A stretch of 64,000 nucleotides of DNA from Caulobacter sp. 602-1 (GTDB lineage: Bacteria; Pseudomonadota; Alphaproteobacteria; Caulobacterales; Caulobacteraceae): assembly GCF_003931565.1 (NCBI RefSeq), contig NZ_RRYI01000003.1:1-64000 (forward strand), in the 5' to 3' direction. Shown in pieces: positions 42,931-51,399 of the stretch. The position numbers were made by a program, and so were the translations under genes. The notes under the pieces are model-generated. The model was not told the origin of the DNA, made no database searches, and saw nothing but the letters and a program-made list of their open reading frames with translations. Within the stretch, counting starts at the first letter, position 1. Each line of letters opens with the position of its first letter.

Positions 42931-44217
42931 TCAACCCTTATGAGCGTCGGCCGAGAGGGCCGGCGAAGCGATCGAGTCCGGAACCGGCAGGGTCTTTTCG
43001 ACCAGACCCAGGACCGGGAGCACGACCAGGAAGAAAGCGAAGTAGTAGAGCGAGGCGACGCGGCTGAGCCACACGAAGCTGTTCAGGTCAGAACCGCCCA
43101 GTTGGAACGTGGTCAGGTGCGGGATCACCGGATCGTCCGGAAGCTTGGCGCCGCAGAAGCCCAGGACGATGCAGGCCACCAGGAAGAACAGGAAGTAGAT
43201 CTTCGCGGTCGGACGGTAGCGCATCGAGCGCACCTTCGACGTGTCGAGCCAGGGCAGGGCGAACATGCAGGCGATGGCGCCGAACATGGCCAGCACGCCC
43301 ATCAGCTTGTCCGGAACGGCGCGCAGGATCGCGTAGAACGGCAGGAAGTACCATTCCGGAACGATGTGCGACGGCGTCACCAGCGGGTTGGCCTCGATGT
43401 AGTTGTCGGCATGGCCCAGGGCGTTGGGCATGTAGAAGACGAAGAAGGCGAAGAGGATCAGGAAGACGCTCATCGCGAAGCCGTCCTTCACCGTGGCGTA
43501 CGGCGTGAAGGCGACGGTGTCGGCCTTCGACTTCGGATCGACGCCGGTCGGGTTGTTCTGGCCGACCACGTGCAGGGCCCAGATGTGCAGGATCACGACG
43601 CCCGCGATCATGAAGGGCAGCAGGTAGTGCAGCGAGAAGAAGCGGTTCAGGGTGGGGTTGTCGACCGCGAAGCCGCCCCACAGCCAGGTGGTGATGCTCT
43701 CGCCGACCAGCGGCAGGGCGCCGAACAGGTTGGTGATGACGACGGCGCCGTGGAACGACATCTGGCCCCAGGGCAGGACGTAGCCCATGAAGGCGGTGGC
43801 CATCATCAGCAGATAGATCACGCAGCCCAGCAGCCACAGCACTTCACGCGGCGCCTTGTAGGAGCCGTAGTAGAGGCCGCGCAGCATGTGGATATAGACG
43901 GCGATGAAGAACATCGACGCGCCGTTGGCGTGCATGTAGCGGATCAGCCAGCCGTAGTTCACGTCGCGCATGATGTGCTCGACGGAAGCAAAGGCGCCTT
44001 GAGCGCTCGGATTGTAGTGCATCACCAGGATGATGCCGGTGATCAGCTGGGAGGCCAGGCACAGCGACAGGATGCCGCCGAAGGTCCACCAGTAGTTCAG
44101 GTTCCGCGGCGTGGGATAGTCGACGAACGAGTCATAGCCCAGGCGGATGATCGGCAGACGGGCGTCAAGCCAGCGCTCGATGCCGGTCTTCGGTTGATAG
44201 GTCGAATGTCCGCTCAT
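42931..44217 (-). CDS. petB: Cytochrome b of the bc1 complex
   Basis: 428 residues, eight helices. The heme-ligand histidines are in [10 protein letters not shown] and the [10 protein letters not shown] helix. The quinone site includes [13 protein letters not shown], the PEWY motif. [10 protein letters not shown] and [10 protein letters not shown] are also standard. It carries quinol oxidation and reduction in the inner membrane. Coding order is petA-petB-petC on the minus strand, with five bases between petA and petB. Confidence 0.97.
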   Translation of the reverse strand: MSGHSTYQPKTGIERWLDARLPIIRLGYDSFVDYPTPRNLNYWWTFGGILSLCLASQLITGIILVMHYNPSAQGAFASVEHIMRDVNYGWLIRYMHANGASMFFIAVYIHMLRGLYYGSYKAPREVLWLLGCVIYLLMMATAFMGYVLPWGQMSFHGAVVITNLFGALPLVGESITTWLWGGFAVDNPTLNRFFSLHYLLPFMIAGVVILHIWALHVVGQNNPTGVDPKSKADTVAFTPYATVKDGFAMSVFLILFAFFVFYMPNALGHADNYIEANPLVTPSHIVPEWYFLPFYAILRAVPDKLMGVLAMFGAIACMFALPWLDTSKVRSMRYRPTAKIYFLFFLVACIVLGFCGAKLPDDPVIPHLTTFQLGGSDLNSFVWLSRVASLYYFAFFLVVLPVLGLVEKTLPVPDSIASPALSADAHKG

Positions 44218-44222
44218 CTCGC

Positions 44223-44774
44223 TTAACCGATCTTGACCTTGGTGTCGGTGAGGAAGGCGTATTCCGGAACCACCAGGTTCAGGGGCGCGGGGCCCTTACG
44301 GATACGACCCGAGGTGTCATAGACCGAGCCGTGGCACGGGCAGAACCAGCCGCCGTATTCGCCACCGCCGAAGGTCGGCACGCAGCCCAGGTGGGTGCAG
44401 TTGCCGCCAACGATCAGCCAATTGGCCTTGCCCGGCTTGACGCGCGAGGCGTCCGTGGCCGGGTCCTTCATCGCCGCGTGGTCGTCAGCGACGGCCTTGG
44501 CGATCTCGGCCTTGGTGCGATTGCGCACGAAGAGCGGCTTGCCGCGCCACTTGATCGTGACCTGCTGGCCCTCGGCGACCTTGGTCAGGTCGAACTCGGT
44601 CGAGGCCAGGGCCCGCGTGTCGGCGGACGGGTTCATCTGGTCGATGAACGGCCACACCAGGGTCGCGGCGCCGCCGGCGGCGGCCGCGATCGCGGCGATG
44701 TGAATGAAGTCGCGCCGGGAGGGATCGCTCCCGTGTTCCGGCTCGGTCGTTGCGCCCACGGCGGTGTCGGCCAC
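44223..44774 (-). CDS. petA: Rieske iron-sulfur subunit of the bc1 complex
   Basis: 183 residues. The N-terminus carries a twin-arginine signal-anchor ([19 protein letters not shown]). The 2Fe-2S ligands are in CTHLGC and CPCHGS. The hinge and head match the ubiquinol:cytochrome c reductase type. It is first in the petABC operon. The promoter should lie in the 205 bases shared with divergent trmL. Confidence 0.97.
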   Translation of the reverse strand: MADTAVGATTEPEHGSDPSRRDFIHIAAIAAAAGGAATLVWPFIDQMNPSADTRALASTEFDLTKVAEGQQVTIKWRGKPLFVRNRTKAEIAKAVADDHAAMKDPATDASRVKPGKANWLIVGGNCTHLGCVPTFGGGEYGGWFCPCHGSVYDTSGRIRKGPAPLNLVVPEYAFLTDTKVKIG

Positions 44775-44979
44775 CTACGTCACCCTCTAGTTCCGCCGGT
44801 CCGCGAAAAGCGGTCCGACTTGGAGAAGCGCCTTTCAGCGCCATATCTTGCTCGACCCGCAAGCGGATCTCCGCCACAAGGCAGCGGTCGGATCGTCGTA
44901 TCGGACGCGCGGACCGAGTCCGCAAGCCCTTTCGATTCCCGGCAAAGCCCCTGCTGCCCTTGTGGTTGGTTCGCTTATT

Positions 44980-45444
44980 ATGCGTATCGCACTTTTTCAA
45001 CCAGGCATTCCCCAAAACGTCGGCGCGGCCATCCGGCTGTCGGCCTGCTTCGGGGTCGGGCTCGACGTCATCGAGCCCTGTAGTTTTCCCTTGGATGACA
45101 AGAGCTTGAAGCGCGCGGCCCTGGACTATGGGCCCCTGACGCACCTCACGCGCCACGACAGCTGGGAGGCTTTCCTTAAGGCGCCGGAGCGCGTTGACGG
45201 GCGCCTGCTGCTGTTCACGACCAAAGGCGCCACGCCCTTCCACAGGTTTTCGTTCGAACCCGGAGACACGCTGCTGTTCGGCAATGAGAGTCGCGGCGCG
45301 CCCGAGGAGGTCCACGCGGCGGCGCAAGGCCGCATCGTCATTCCGATCCGCGCCGAGACGCGCTCGATGAACCTGGCGACGACGGCGGCGATGGCCCTGG
45401 GCGAGGCCCTAAGGCAGACGGGCGGATTTCCGGGCGATCAGTGA
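44980..45444 (+). CDS. trmL: tRNA (cytidine/uridine-34-2'-O)-methyltransferase
   Basis: 154 residues of the SPOUT class. MRIALFQPGIPQNVGAAIRLSACFG opens the protein, LLFGNESRGAPEEVH carries the SAM knot, and IPIRAETRSMNLATTAAMALGEAL is the closing motif. TrmL methylates the wobble base of tRNA-Leu species. The ATG at 44980 begins the family sequence; upstream residues in the frame do not match. It is divergent from petA and its end overlaps the next gene by 7 bases. Confidence 0.93.
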   Translation: MRIALFQPGIPQNVGAAIRLSACFGVGLDVIEPCSFPLDDKSLKRAALDYGPLTHLTRHDSWEAFLKAPERVDGRLLLFTTKGATPFHRFSFEPGDTLLFGNESRGAPEEVHAAAQGRIVIPIRAETRSMNLATTAAMALGEALRQTGGFPGDQ

Positions 45445-45860
45445 TCGCCGAAATCGACGTCCCGCCGCGCGGCGACGATCGTCACGATGAACCCCGCCAG
45501 CACGTCCAGCAGCACCATCAGGGTGATCAGGAAGAAGGTCGAGGTCGCGAAGGCCGGTGCGAGCAGGAATTCGACCAGGCACAGAATGAACAGCACCATC
45601 GACAGCGAGTGGTTGATGATCGCGATCTTGCGGCTGGTGGTCGATTTCAGCAGCTCTACGAACAGCACCACCAGCGAGGCGGCCAGCAGCAGGTCGCCCA
45701 GACTGACGCCCCACTCGGCGCGCGAGGTCATGTGAATGGTGAACAGCCGGTCGGTCATGCGGACACTGGCGTCCATGGCCTTGAAGCCGCCCGCCAGGGT
45801 CAGGGCGATCAGATTGTAGATGATGACCGGCAAGGCCAGCAGCGGAACCGCAGCGAACAT
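45438..45860 (-). CDS. Four-helix membrane protein of unknown function
   Basis: 140 residues. Hydrophobic helices at about 3-25, 52-70, 84-104 and 108-130, with a charged C-terminus (RRDVDFGDH). No recognised motif. It is convergent with trmL, overlapping it by seven bases. Confidence 0.72.
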   Translation of the reverse strand: MFAAVPLLALPVIIYNLIALTLAGGFKAMDASVRMTDRLFTIHMTSRAEWGVSLGDLLLAASLVVLFVELLKSTTSRKIAIINHSLSMVLFILCLVEFLLAPAFATSTFFLITLMVLLDVLAGFIVTIVAARRDVDFGDH

Positions 45861-45951
45861 CGAACTTCCCCCTACGGCGGATGCAAGCCGCCGTCTTGGT
45901 TAAGGCGTAGCCGGATTTTCGCCGGGGGTGAAGCGGCCTCGCCCGTGACGC

Positions 45952-46677
45952 TTAAGCTTCTTCCACGCCTTGGGGATCGCGAGCGCGCGACTGCAGCCAC
46001 ATCACGCCCAGCAGGTCGGAGATCGAGGCCTTGAGGCGGCCGAAATTGGTGTATTTCGACACCCCGCTCTCGCGGTGACGATGGTTCACCGGCTGGAAGC
46101 TCACCTCGTAGCCCTCGCGCAGCATCAGGGCCGGGATGTAGCGGTGGATGTGATCGAAGTACGGCAGACGCAGGAACGCCTCGCGGCGGAAGGCCTTCAG
46201 CCCGCAGCCGGTGTCGTTGGCGGTGTCCTTCAGGAGACGCTTGCGCACGCCGTTGCCGAACTTGGAGGCGAAGCGCTTGGCGCTCGAGTCCTGGCGCTTG
46301 ACCCGCTCGCCGCCGACAAGGGCCAGGGTCCTGGGGCCAGCCAGCAGAGCCTTGGCCAGGCGCGGGGCGTCGGCGGGATCGTTCTGGCCGTCGCCGTCCA
46401 GGGTGACGATGATCGGAGCGCGCGCGGCCAGGACGCCCGTGCGCACGGCGCGGCTCTGGCCGGAATTCTTCTGGTGGCTCAGCACGCGCAGCCGCGGAAT
46501 CTCGGCCTTCAGGGCGATCAGGCGGGCCTTGGTGTCGTCGCGGCTGGCGTCGTCGACGAAGATCATCTCGTAGTTGTCGCCGGCGAAAGCGGTCGCGATT
46601 TCACGCGCCAGCTTCGGAGCGGCCTCGCCCTCGTCGAAGACGGGCACGACGATGGAAAAATCGGGGGTGGCGGTCAT
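45952..46677 (-). CDS. GT2 glycosyltransferase, DPM1/polyprenyl-phosphate type
   Basis: 241 residues. SIVVPVFDEGEAAPKL, FVDDASRDDTKA, TLDGDGQNDP and GCGLKAFRREAFLRLPYFDHIHRYIPAL match dolichol/polyprenyl-phosphate mannosyl- or glucosyltransferases. No C-terminal membrane helices are present, so it is of the soluble DPM1 build. Divergent from it is a PMT/ArnT-type gene that would use a polyprenyl-linked sugar. Together they suggest modification of lipid A or another envelope glycan; the sugar is not known. Confidence 0.88.
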   Translation of the reverse strand: MTATPDFSIVVPVFDEGEAAPKLAREIATAFAGDNYEMIFVDDASRDDTKARLIALKAEIPRLRVLSHQKNSGQSRAVRTGVLAARAPIIVTLDGDGQNDPADAPRLAKALLAGPRTLALVGGERVKRQDSSAKRFASKFGNGVRKRLLKDTANDTGCGLKAFRREAFLRLPYFDHIHRYIPALMLREGYEVSFQPVNHRHRESGVSKYTNFGRLKASISDLLGVMWLQSRARDPQGVEEA

Positions 46678-46711
46678 GGGCTTCTAATAGCCGAAAAATT
46701 CGTCGAGGCCT

Positions 46712-46743
46712 GTCCTTTTCAAAAACCTGCTTTTGAAAAGGAC
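46712..46743. repeat. Perfect hairpin in the divergent GT2/GT39 promoter region
   Basis: GTCCTTTTCAAAA (46712-46724) pairs exactly with TTTTGAAAAGGAC (46731-46743) around a 6-base loop. GCCTG/CAGGC extends the outer stem with a small bulge. A wider inverted repeat, ATAGCCGAAA/TTTCGGCTAT, encloses it at 46687-46696 and 46800-46809. The region is unusually AT-rich. Confidence 0.7.
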
Positions 46744-46846
46744 AAACAGGCGTTTATTCAAAAGGTTAGATCGCGATTGACGCCGAAGCCGACCTCCACT
46801 TTCGGCTATCGCGCTCTTGCGGAAGGATCGTGCTAAAGCTGCGGCC

Positions 46847-48535
46847 ATGACGCTTGAATCTCGCTTGGATGTCTGGAGCCGCGGGTGGCGAGGCCCCGTC
46901 TTCGCCGCGCTCGTCGCCCTGATCGCCGGCCTGCCCGGCCTGTTCGCCATGCCGCCGCTGGACCGCGACGAATCCCGCTTCGCCCAGGCAACGTCCCAGA
47001 TGCTGGAGACGGGCGACTATGTGGTCATCAAGTTCCAGGACCAGCCGCGCTTCAAGAAGCCGGTCGGCATCCACTGGCTGCAAGCGATCAGCGTCAAGGC
47101 GTTCTCCGATGCGGAAGATCGGCGCATCTGGGCCTATCGCATCCCGTCCTTGCTGGGCGCGATGCTGGCGGCGGCGGCCTGCGCCTGGGGCGCGGCGGCG
47201 CTGTTCGACCCGCGCACAGGTCTGCTGGCCGGCGCGATCCTGGGGGCGACCTTCCTGCTGTCGACCGAGGCCTTCATAGCCAAGACCGACGCGGCCCTGT
47301 GCGGAACCACCACCCTGGCCATGGCCGCCCTGGCCCGCGTCTACGCCGCCCAGCTGAGGGGCGAGAAGGCCGGAAAATGGACCAAGCTGGCCTTCTGGCT
47401 GGGGCTGTCGATCGCGGCGCTGATCAAGGGCCCGGTCGGCCTGCTGGTGGCGATCCTGGCCCTGGTCGGCCTGGCCCTCTGGGACCGCAAGGCGGCCTGG
47501 ATGAAGGACCTGGGCTGGACCTGGGGGCTGATCCTGTTCGCGGCCATCTGCCTGCCCTGGGCGATGATGATCACGGTGGCGACCGACGGCGCCTTCTGGG
47601 GAGCGGCGGTGGGCGGCGACCTCGCGCCCAAGCTGGCCGGCGGCCAGGAAGGTCACGCCGGCCCCTTCGGCTACCACGCCCTCCTGGCCCCGCTATTGTC
47701 TTTCCCGGCCACCCTGCTGTTGCCCGCCGGCCTCGTCGTGGGCTGGAAAAAGCGGAGCGAGCCTGGCGTGCGCTTCGCCGTCTGCTGGCTGGTCCCGACC
47801 TGGCTGATGTTCGAAATCCTGCCGACCAAGCTGGTCCACTACGAGCTGCCGGCCTACGGCGCCCTGGCCATGTTGATGGCCGCGGCCGTGCGCGAGCCGC
47901 TGGGCAGGCTCGCCCGCTTCATCGGCGGCGGGCTGTCGGTGCTGATGGGCGCGCTGCTGGCCGCCGTGGCCGTCTATGGACAGGTCCAGTTCGGAACCGG
48001 CGGAGACATCGCCTGGACCGTCCTGGCCGCCCTGTTGGCCCTGGCCGCCGGGATCGTCGGAGCGGTGCTGCTGCTGCGCCGCCACTCGGCCCGCGCCCTG
48101 GTCACCGCCGGAGTGCTGGGCGTCGGCGCCCACATCGCCCTGACCGCCGGCCTGATCCCCCGCCTGGAGCCCCTGTTCCTGTCCAAGGATGTCGCCGACG
48201 CCCTGGATCGCACCCGGCTCTCACCCCGCTCCGGCGCGGCCGGCCCGGTGGCCCTGACCGGCTATTCCGAGCCCAGCCTGATCTTCCAGTTGGGGACCGC
48301 CACCGAACTGACCGACGGCGAGGGCGCGGCCCAGGCGGTCGTCGAAGGCCGCCCCGCCGTGGTGGAGGGGCGCGAGGAAAAGACCTTCCGCGACACCCTG
48401 GCCGGCCTTGGCCTGACTCCCCATCCCGTCGCGACGGTCGAGGGGCTGAACTACTCCGACGGCGACCAGGAACGCCTGACCATCTACCGCGGCGAGCCAC
48501 GGGCCGCCGCTCCCGAAGACGAGGTCCAGCCGTGA
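46847..48535 (+). CDS. ArnT/PMT-type glycosyltransferase (GT39/GT83 clan)
   Basis: 562 residues with about ten to twelve membrane helices. The N-terminal catalytic loop has PPLDRDESRFAQATSQML, with the acidic pair common to ArnT and protein O-mannosyltransferases, followed by KPVGIHWLQAISVK. It transfers a sugar from an undecaprenyl carrier to a periplasmic acceptor, probably lipid A or a glycan. The ATG at 46847 is used. It overlaps the HMG-CoA lyase start (GTGA), an unusual partner. Confidence 0.88.
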   Translation: MTLESRLDVWSRGWRGPVFAALVALIAGLPGLFAMPPLDRDESRFAQATSQMLETGDYVVIKFQDQPRFKKPVGIHWLQAISVKAFSDAEDRRIWAYRIPSLLGAMLAAAACAWGAAALFDPRTGLLAGAILGATFLLSTEAFIAKTDAALCGTTTLAMAALARVYAAQLRGEKAGKWTKLAFWLGLSIAALIKGPVGLLVAILALVGLALWDRKAAWMKDLGWTWGLILFAAICLPWAMMITVATDGAFWGAAVGGDLAPKLAGGQEGHAGPFGYHALLAPLLSFPATLLLPAGLVVGWKKRSEPGVRFAVCWLVPTWLMFEILPTKLVHYELPAYGALAMLMAAAVREPLGRLARFIGGGLSVLMGALLAAVAVYGQVQFGTGGDIAWTVLAALLALAAGIVGAVLLLRRHSARALVTAGVLGVGAHIALTAGLIPRLEPLFLSKDVADALDRTRLSPRSGAAGPVALTGYSEPSLIFQLGTATELTDGEGAAQAVVEGRPAVVEGREEKTFRDTLAGLGLTPHPVATVEGLNYSDGDQERLTIYRGEPRAAAPEDEVQP

Positions 48536-49431
48536 GCCGCTTCATCCAGATCGTCGAGGTCGGGCCGCGCGACGGCCTGCAGAACGAAAAGCTGTCCCTG
48601 TCGGTCGACGAGAAGCTCGACCTCATCCGCAAACTGGAGGCCGCCGGCGCCAGGCGCACCGAGGTCGTGTCGTTCGTGAACCCCAACCGCGTGCCGCAGA
48701 TGGCGGGCGCGGAAGAGATCATGACCGCCCTGTCCGCGGACCTGGAGCACGCGCGGATCGGCCTCGTCCTGAACATGCGCGGCTGGGAGCGCTGCGTCGC
48801 GGCCCAGTGCGACGAGGCCAATGTCGTGGTCTGCGCCTCCGACGGCTTCGGCCTGGCCAACCAGGGCGCGACCGTCCGCCAGCAGATCGATGCGCTGGCC
48901 GCCATCGCCGAACGCCAGGCGGTCGAGGGCGGCCCGCCGATCACCGCGACCATCTCGGTCGCCTTCGGCTGTCCGTTCGACGGCGAGGTCTCCGAGGATC
49001 AGGTGGTGGCCATCGTCCGCGAGGCCGCCGCCCTGGGCGTGGCCGAGATCGCCATCGCCGACACCATAGGCGTCGCCGATCCCTGGACGGTCCGCAAGCG
49101 CATCGAGGCGGCGCGGGCCGCCGCGCCGGACACGCGCCTGCGGATGCACTTCCACGACACCCGCAACACGGGCCTGGCCAACGCCTACGCCAGCGTCGAG
49201 GCCGGCGTCGACGTGCTGGACGCCTCGGTCGGCGGCCTGGGCGGCTGCCCGTTCGCGCCGAACGCCACGGGCAATATCGGGACCGAGGATCTGGTCTATA
49301 TGCTGGAACGGGCCGGCTTCGAGACGGGTTACGATCTGGCGGCCCTGATCGAGATCGGCCGCGAGATCAGCGCCAAGCTGGGCAAGGCCCCCGCCTCGTC
49401 CCTGGCCCGCGCCGGAGGTTTCCCCGCATGA
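48532..49431 (+). CDS. Hydroxymethylglutaryl-CoA lyase
   Basis: 299 residues. Cleaves HMG-CoA to acetyl-CoA and acetoacetate in leucine degradation. EVGPRDGLQNEKL, the metal-site HFHDTRNTGLANA and the catalytic-cysteine signature VGGLGGCPFAPNATGN match HMG-CoA lyase. The GTG at 48532 overlaps the preceding TGA. No other leucine-degradation gene is nearby, so the gene order is odd and may reflect coupling of convenience. Confidence 0.92.
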   Translation: MSRFIQIVEVGPRDGLQNEKLSLSVDEKLDLIRKLEAAGARRTEVVSFVNPNRVPQMAGAEEIMTALSADLEHARIGLVLNMRGWERCVAAQCDEANVVVCASDGFGLANQGATVRQQIDALAAIAERQAVEGGPPITATISVAFGCPFDGEVSEDQVVAIVREAAALGVAEIAIADTIGVADPWTVRKRIEAARAAAPDTRLRMHFHDTRNTGLANAYASVEAGVDVLDASVGGLGGCPFAPNATGNIGTEDLVYMLERAGFETGYDLAALIEIGREISAKLGKAPASSLARAGGFPA

Positions 49432-49793
49432 TCCGCCTCGCCGCCCTGCTGACCTTGGGCCTGGCCGCCTGCGCCGCCGCCCCCGTCGACGGGGGCTCGG
49501 TCGCCCGCTGCGACGTGACGATCAAGTTCGGCAGCTACGGCATGGGGATCGACCAGCCGCTGGCCGCGACGGTGGCGGACATGGTCAAGGCCGACCCCGA
49601 CATCGCCCGCTCGGAACGCAAGCCCTGGGGCCGCGAGGGCGAGTTCGACCAGTGCCTGACGGTGAAGACGGGCCGCGACGCGACGGCGTTGTATCAGCGC
49701 TACAGAGCGCTTCTGCCGGCGAAGAGCGTGAAGGCTCCGACCTCGATCGAAGGACCGCGCGGGCTTCGGTTCGAGACGATCGGACCGATGTAG
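49428..49793 (+). CDS. Small lipoprotein, unknown function
   Basis: 121 residues. The signal sequence MIRLAALLTLGLAAC carries a lipobox ending in Cys15. The mature part has two further cysteines (ARCDVTIKFG and FDQCLTV), possibly a disulfide, in a small mixed fold. The ATG lies four bases before the end of the HMG-CoA lyase gene. No family recognised. Confidence 0.75.
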   Translation: MIRLAALLTLGLAACAAAPVDGGSVARCDVTIKFGSYGMGIDQPLAATVADMVKADPDIARSERKPWGREGEFDQCLTVKTGRDATALYQRYRALLPAKSVKAPTSIEGPRGLRFETIGPM

Positions 49794-49841
49794 GCGGCCA
49801 TCACCATTGGTGGAGCGCCAGCGCTCGTGCAATCTGGCGCG

Positions 49842-50462
49842 ATGCTCCTTCGATCGTCCCTCGCCGGCATGATCCTCGCCCTTCTATGCGCGGCTCCGGC
49901 TTGCGCTCAGGAGGCCGACCTCGTCCATTCCGACAGGCCGCTGTGGTCACCGAGAACCGACGCCGTCTGGCCCCAGCATTTCACCGACGGCGACACGTTC
50001 GGCTGCGCGCATCGTTTGCGTCTCGGCGACTGGCTCTACAAGCCGACCGAGGGGGACGACCAATGGTACCGCTTCGGGAACTATGGTGTCTTCCACTGCT
50101 GGATGACCATCTCCCACGGCGACGCGCCCCGGGCTTTCGGGGACAGCCGCCCAGCATTCCTGATTTCATTGGGACGCGAACACGACAAGGAACTCTGGGT
50201 CCTGCAATTGGGCGCACGGCCAGGCAGCGACTACATTCTGCTGGCGGGCGCGCCAGGCAAGGGCTCGATAACGCGTTTCGAGGTCCTGCAAAGGCTCTGT
50301 CCGAAGGCGTCGGTGAAGGGCGGGCCGCCGCTGGACATTCTTCAGACCCGCTATTGCAGCGTAAACACCAAAAGCGAGATGCTGGCGCTGGCCCGGCGGA
50401 TGGCGAAATTGCCTGCCTTGGGTGTGATGGCGTTCGAAGGTGAACCGCCAGGCGACCCCTGA
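49842..50462 (+). CDS. Exported protein of unknown function
   Basis: 206 residues from the ATG at 49842 (a GTG at 49827 would add five). Signal peptide about 1-23 (ending ACA). Four or more cysteines lie in the mature part (GCAHRL, FHCWM, RLCPKA, RYCSVN), suggesting disulfides in the periplasm. Aromatic-rich segments include DDQWYRFGNYGVFHCW. No known family is seen. Confidence 0.65.
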   Translation: MLLRSSLAGMILALLCAAPACAQEADLVHSDRPLWSPRTDAVWPQHFTDGDTFGCAHRLRLGDWLYKPTEGDDQWYRFGNYGVFHCWMTISHGDAPRAFGDSRPAFLISLGREHDKELWVLQLGARPGSDYILLAGAPGKGSITRFEVLQRLCPKASVKGGPPLDILQTRYCSVNTKSEMLALARRMAKLPALGVMAFEGEPPGDP

Positions 50463-50472
50463 GCCCCCGCCC

Positions 50473-51399
50473 CTAGATCGGCCGTCCGGTCAGCTTCCAC
50501 AGCAGCGGCCGGCACACGCTCATCAGCATGATGGCCGGGGCCAACAGCACCGCCGCCGCGAACAGCTGCAGGCTGTCGGCGCGCTTGATGAAGTAGCGGG
50601 TCAGGCCGACGCCCTTATGGAACTCGACCTTCAGCGGGTGTTCCTGGCTGGTGTGACCCAGGTGGATGACCTGAGCGTCGGGCTGGAACAGCACCTGGCC
50701 GCCCGAGCGGCGGGCGCGCCAGCACAGGTCGATGTCCTCGACATGCAGGAAATAGCCCTCGTCGAAACCGCCCAGCGCCTCGAAGTCGCCGCGTCGCATG
50801 GCGAAGCAGGCGCCCGAAATGGTCGGCATCGGTACGGGCGCGCACGGCAGCGGCTCGTTCTCGCGGTGGATCTCGAAGCTGGCCAGCTGGGGGTGACGGC
50901 GGGTGAACTGGCCGAAGCTGAGCACGGTGGTCATCGGCGTCACCTCGCCGCGGCGGCCGCCGCGCTGCTCGGAGCCATCGACGTTGAGCACTCGTGCGCC
51001 GACCACGGTCGGGGTCGGCTGGCCCTTGAAGGCGGTCACGAGGGCGGCCACGCAGCCCGGCTGCAGATTGGCGTCGGGATTGAGGAAGACGATGTACTCG
51101 CCGCCCGCCGTCGAGGCGCCCATGTTGGCGCCGCGGGCGAAACCGATATTGCCGTGGCCCTGCTTGAGCACGACGCGCGGCTCGGTCAGGGCCAGCGAGC
51201 GCAGCATGTCCTCGTCGCGCCCGTCGGACCCGTTGTCGACGATGACGAACTCATCGACCAGCGGCTCGGCCAGGACATGGCTGATGCTCTGGGTCAGCGC
51301 CTCTCCCGTCCGATAGACGACCATGACGACGGATACGTTCGGACGGGCCGGACGCGCACCAACGGCAAGGGTCGAGACGGACGGGAGGATGCTGTTCAT
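50473..51399 (-). CDS. GT2 family glycosyltransferase, rhamnosyltransferase-like
   Basis: 308 residues. VSVVMVVYRTGE, FVIVDNGSDGRDED, NIGFARGANMGA and VFLNPDANLQPG give the GT-A fold. FLHVEDIDLCWRARRSGG supplies the ED motif of the rhamnosyltransferase subgroup. A C-terminal hydrophobic stretch (LQLFAAAVLLAPAIMLMSVC) may anchor it. It begins on the stop codon of thrS. It probably adds a sugar in polysaccharide or LPS synthesis; the acceptor is unknown. Confidence 0.9.
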   Translation of the reverse strand: MNSILPSVSTLAVGARPARPNVSVVMVVYRTGEALTQSISHVLAEPLVDEFVIVDNGSDGRDEDMLRSLALTEPRVVLKQGHGNIGFARGANMGASTAGGEYIVFLNPDANLQPGCVAALVTAFKGQPTPTVVGARVLNVDGSEQRGGRRGEVTPMTTVLSFGQFTRRHPQLASFEIHRENEPLPCAPVPMPTISGACFAMRRGDFEALGGFDEGYFLHVEDIDLCWRARRSGGQVLFQPDAQVIHLGHTSQEHPLKVEFHKGVGLTRYFIKRADSLQLFAAAVLLAPAIMLMSVCRPLLWKLTGRPI

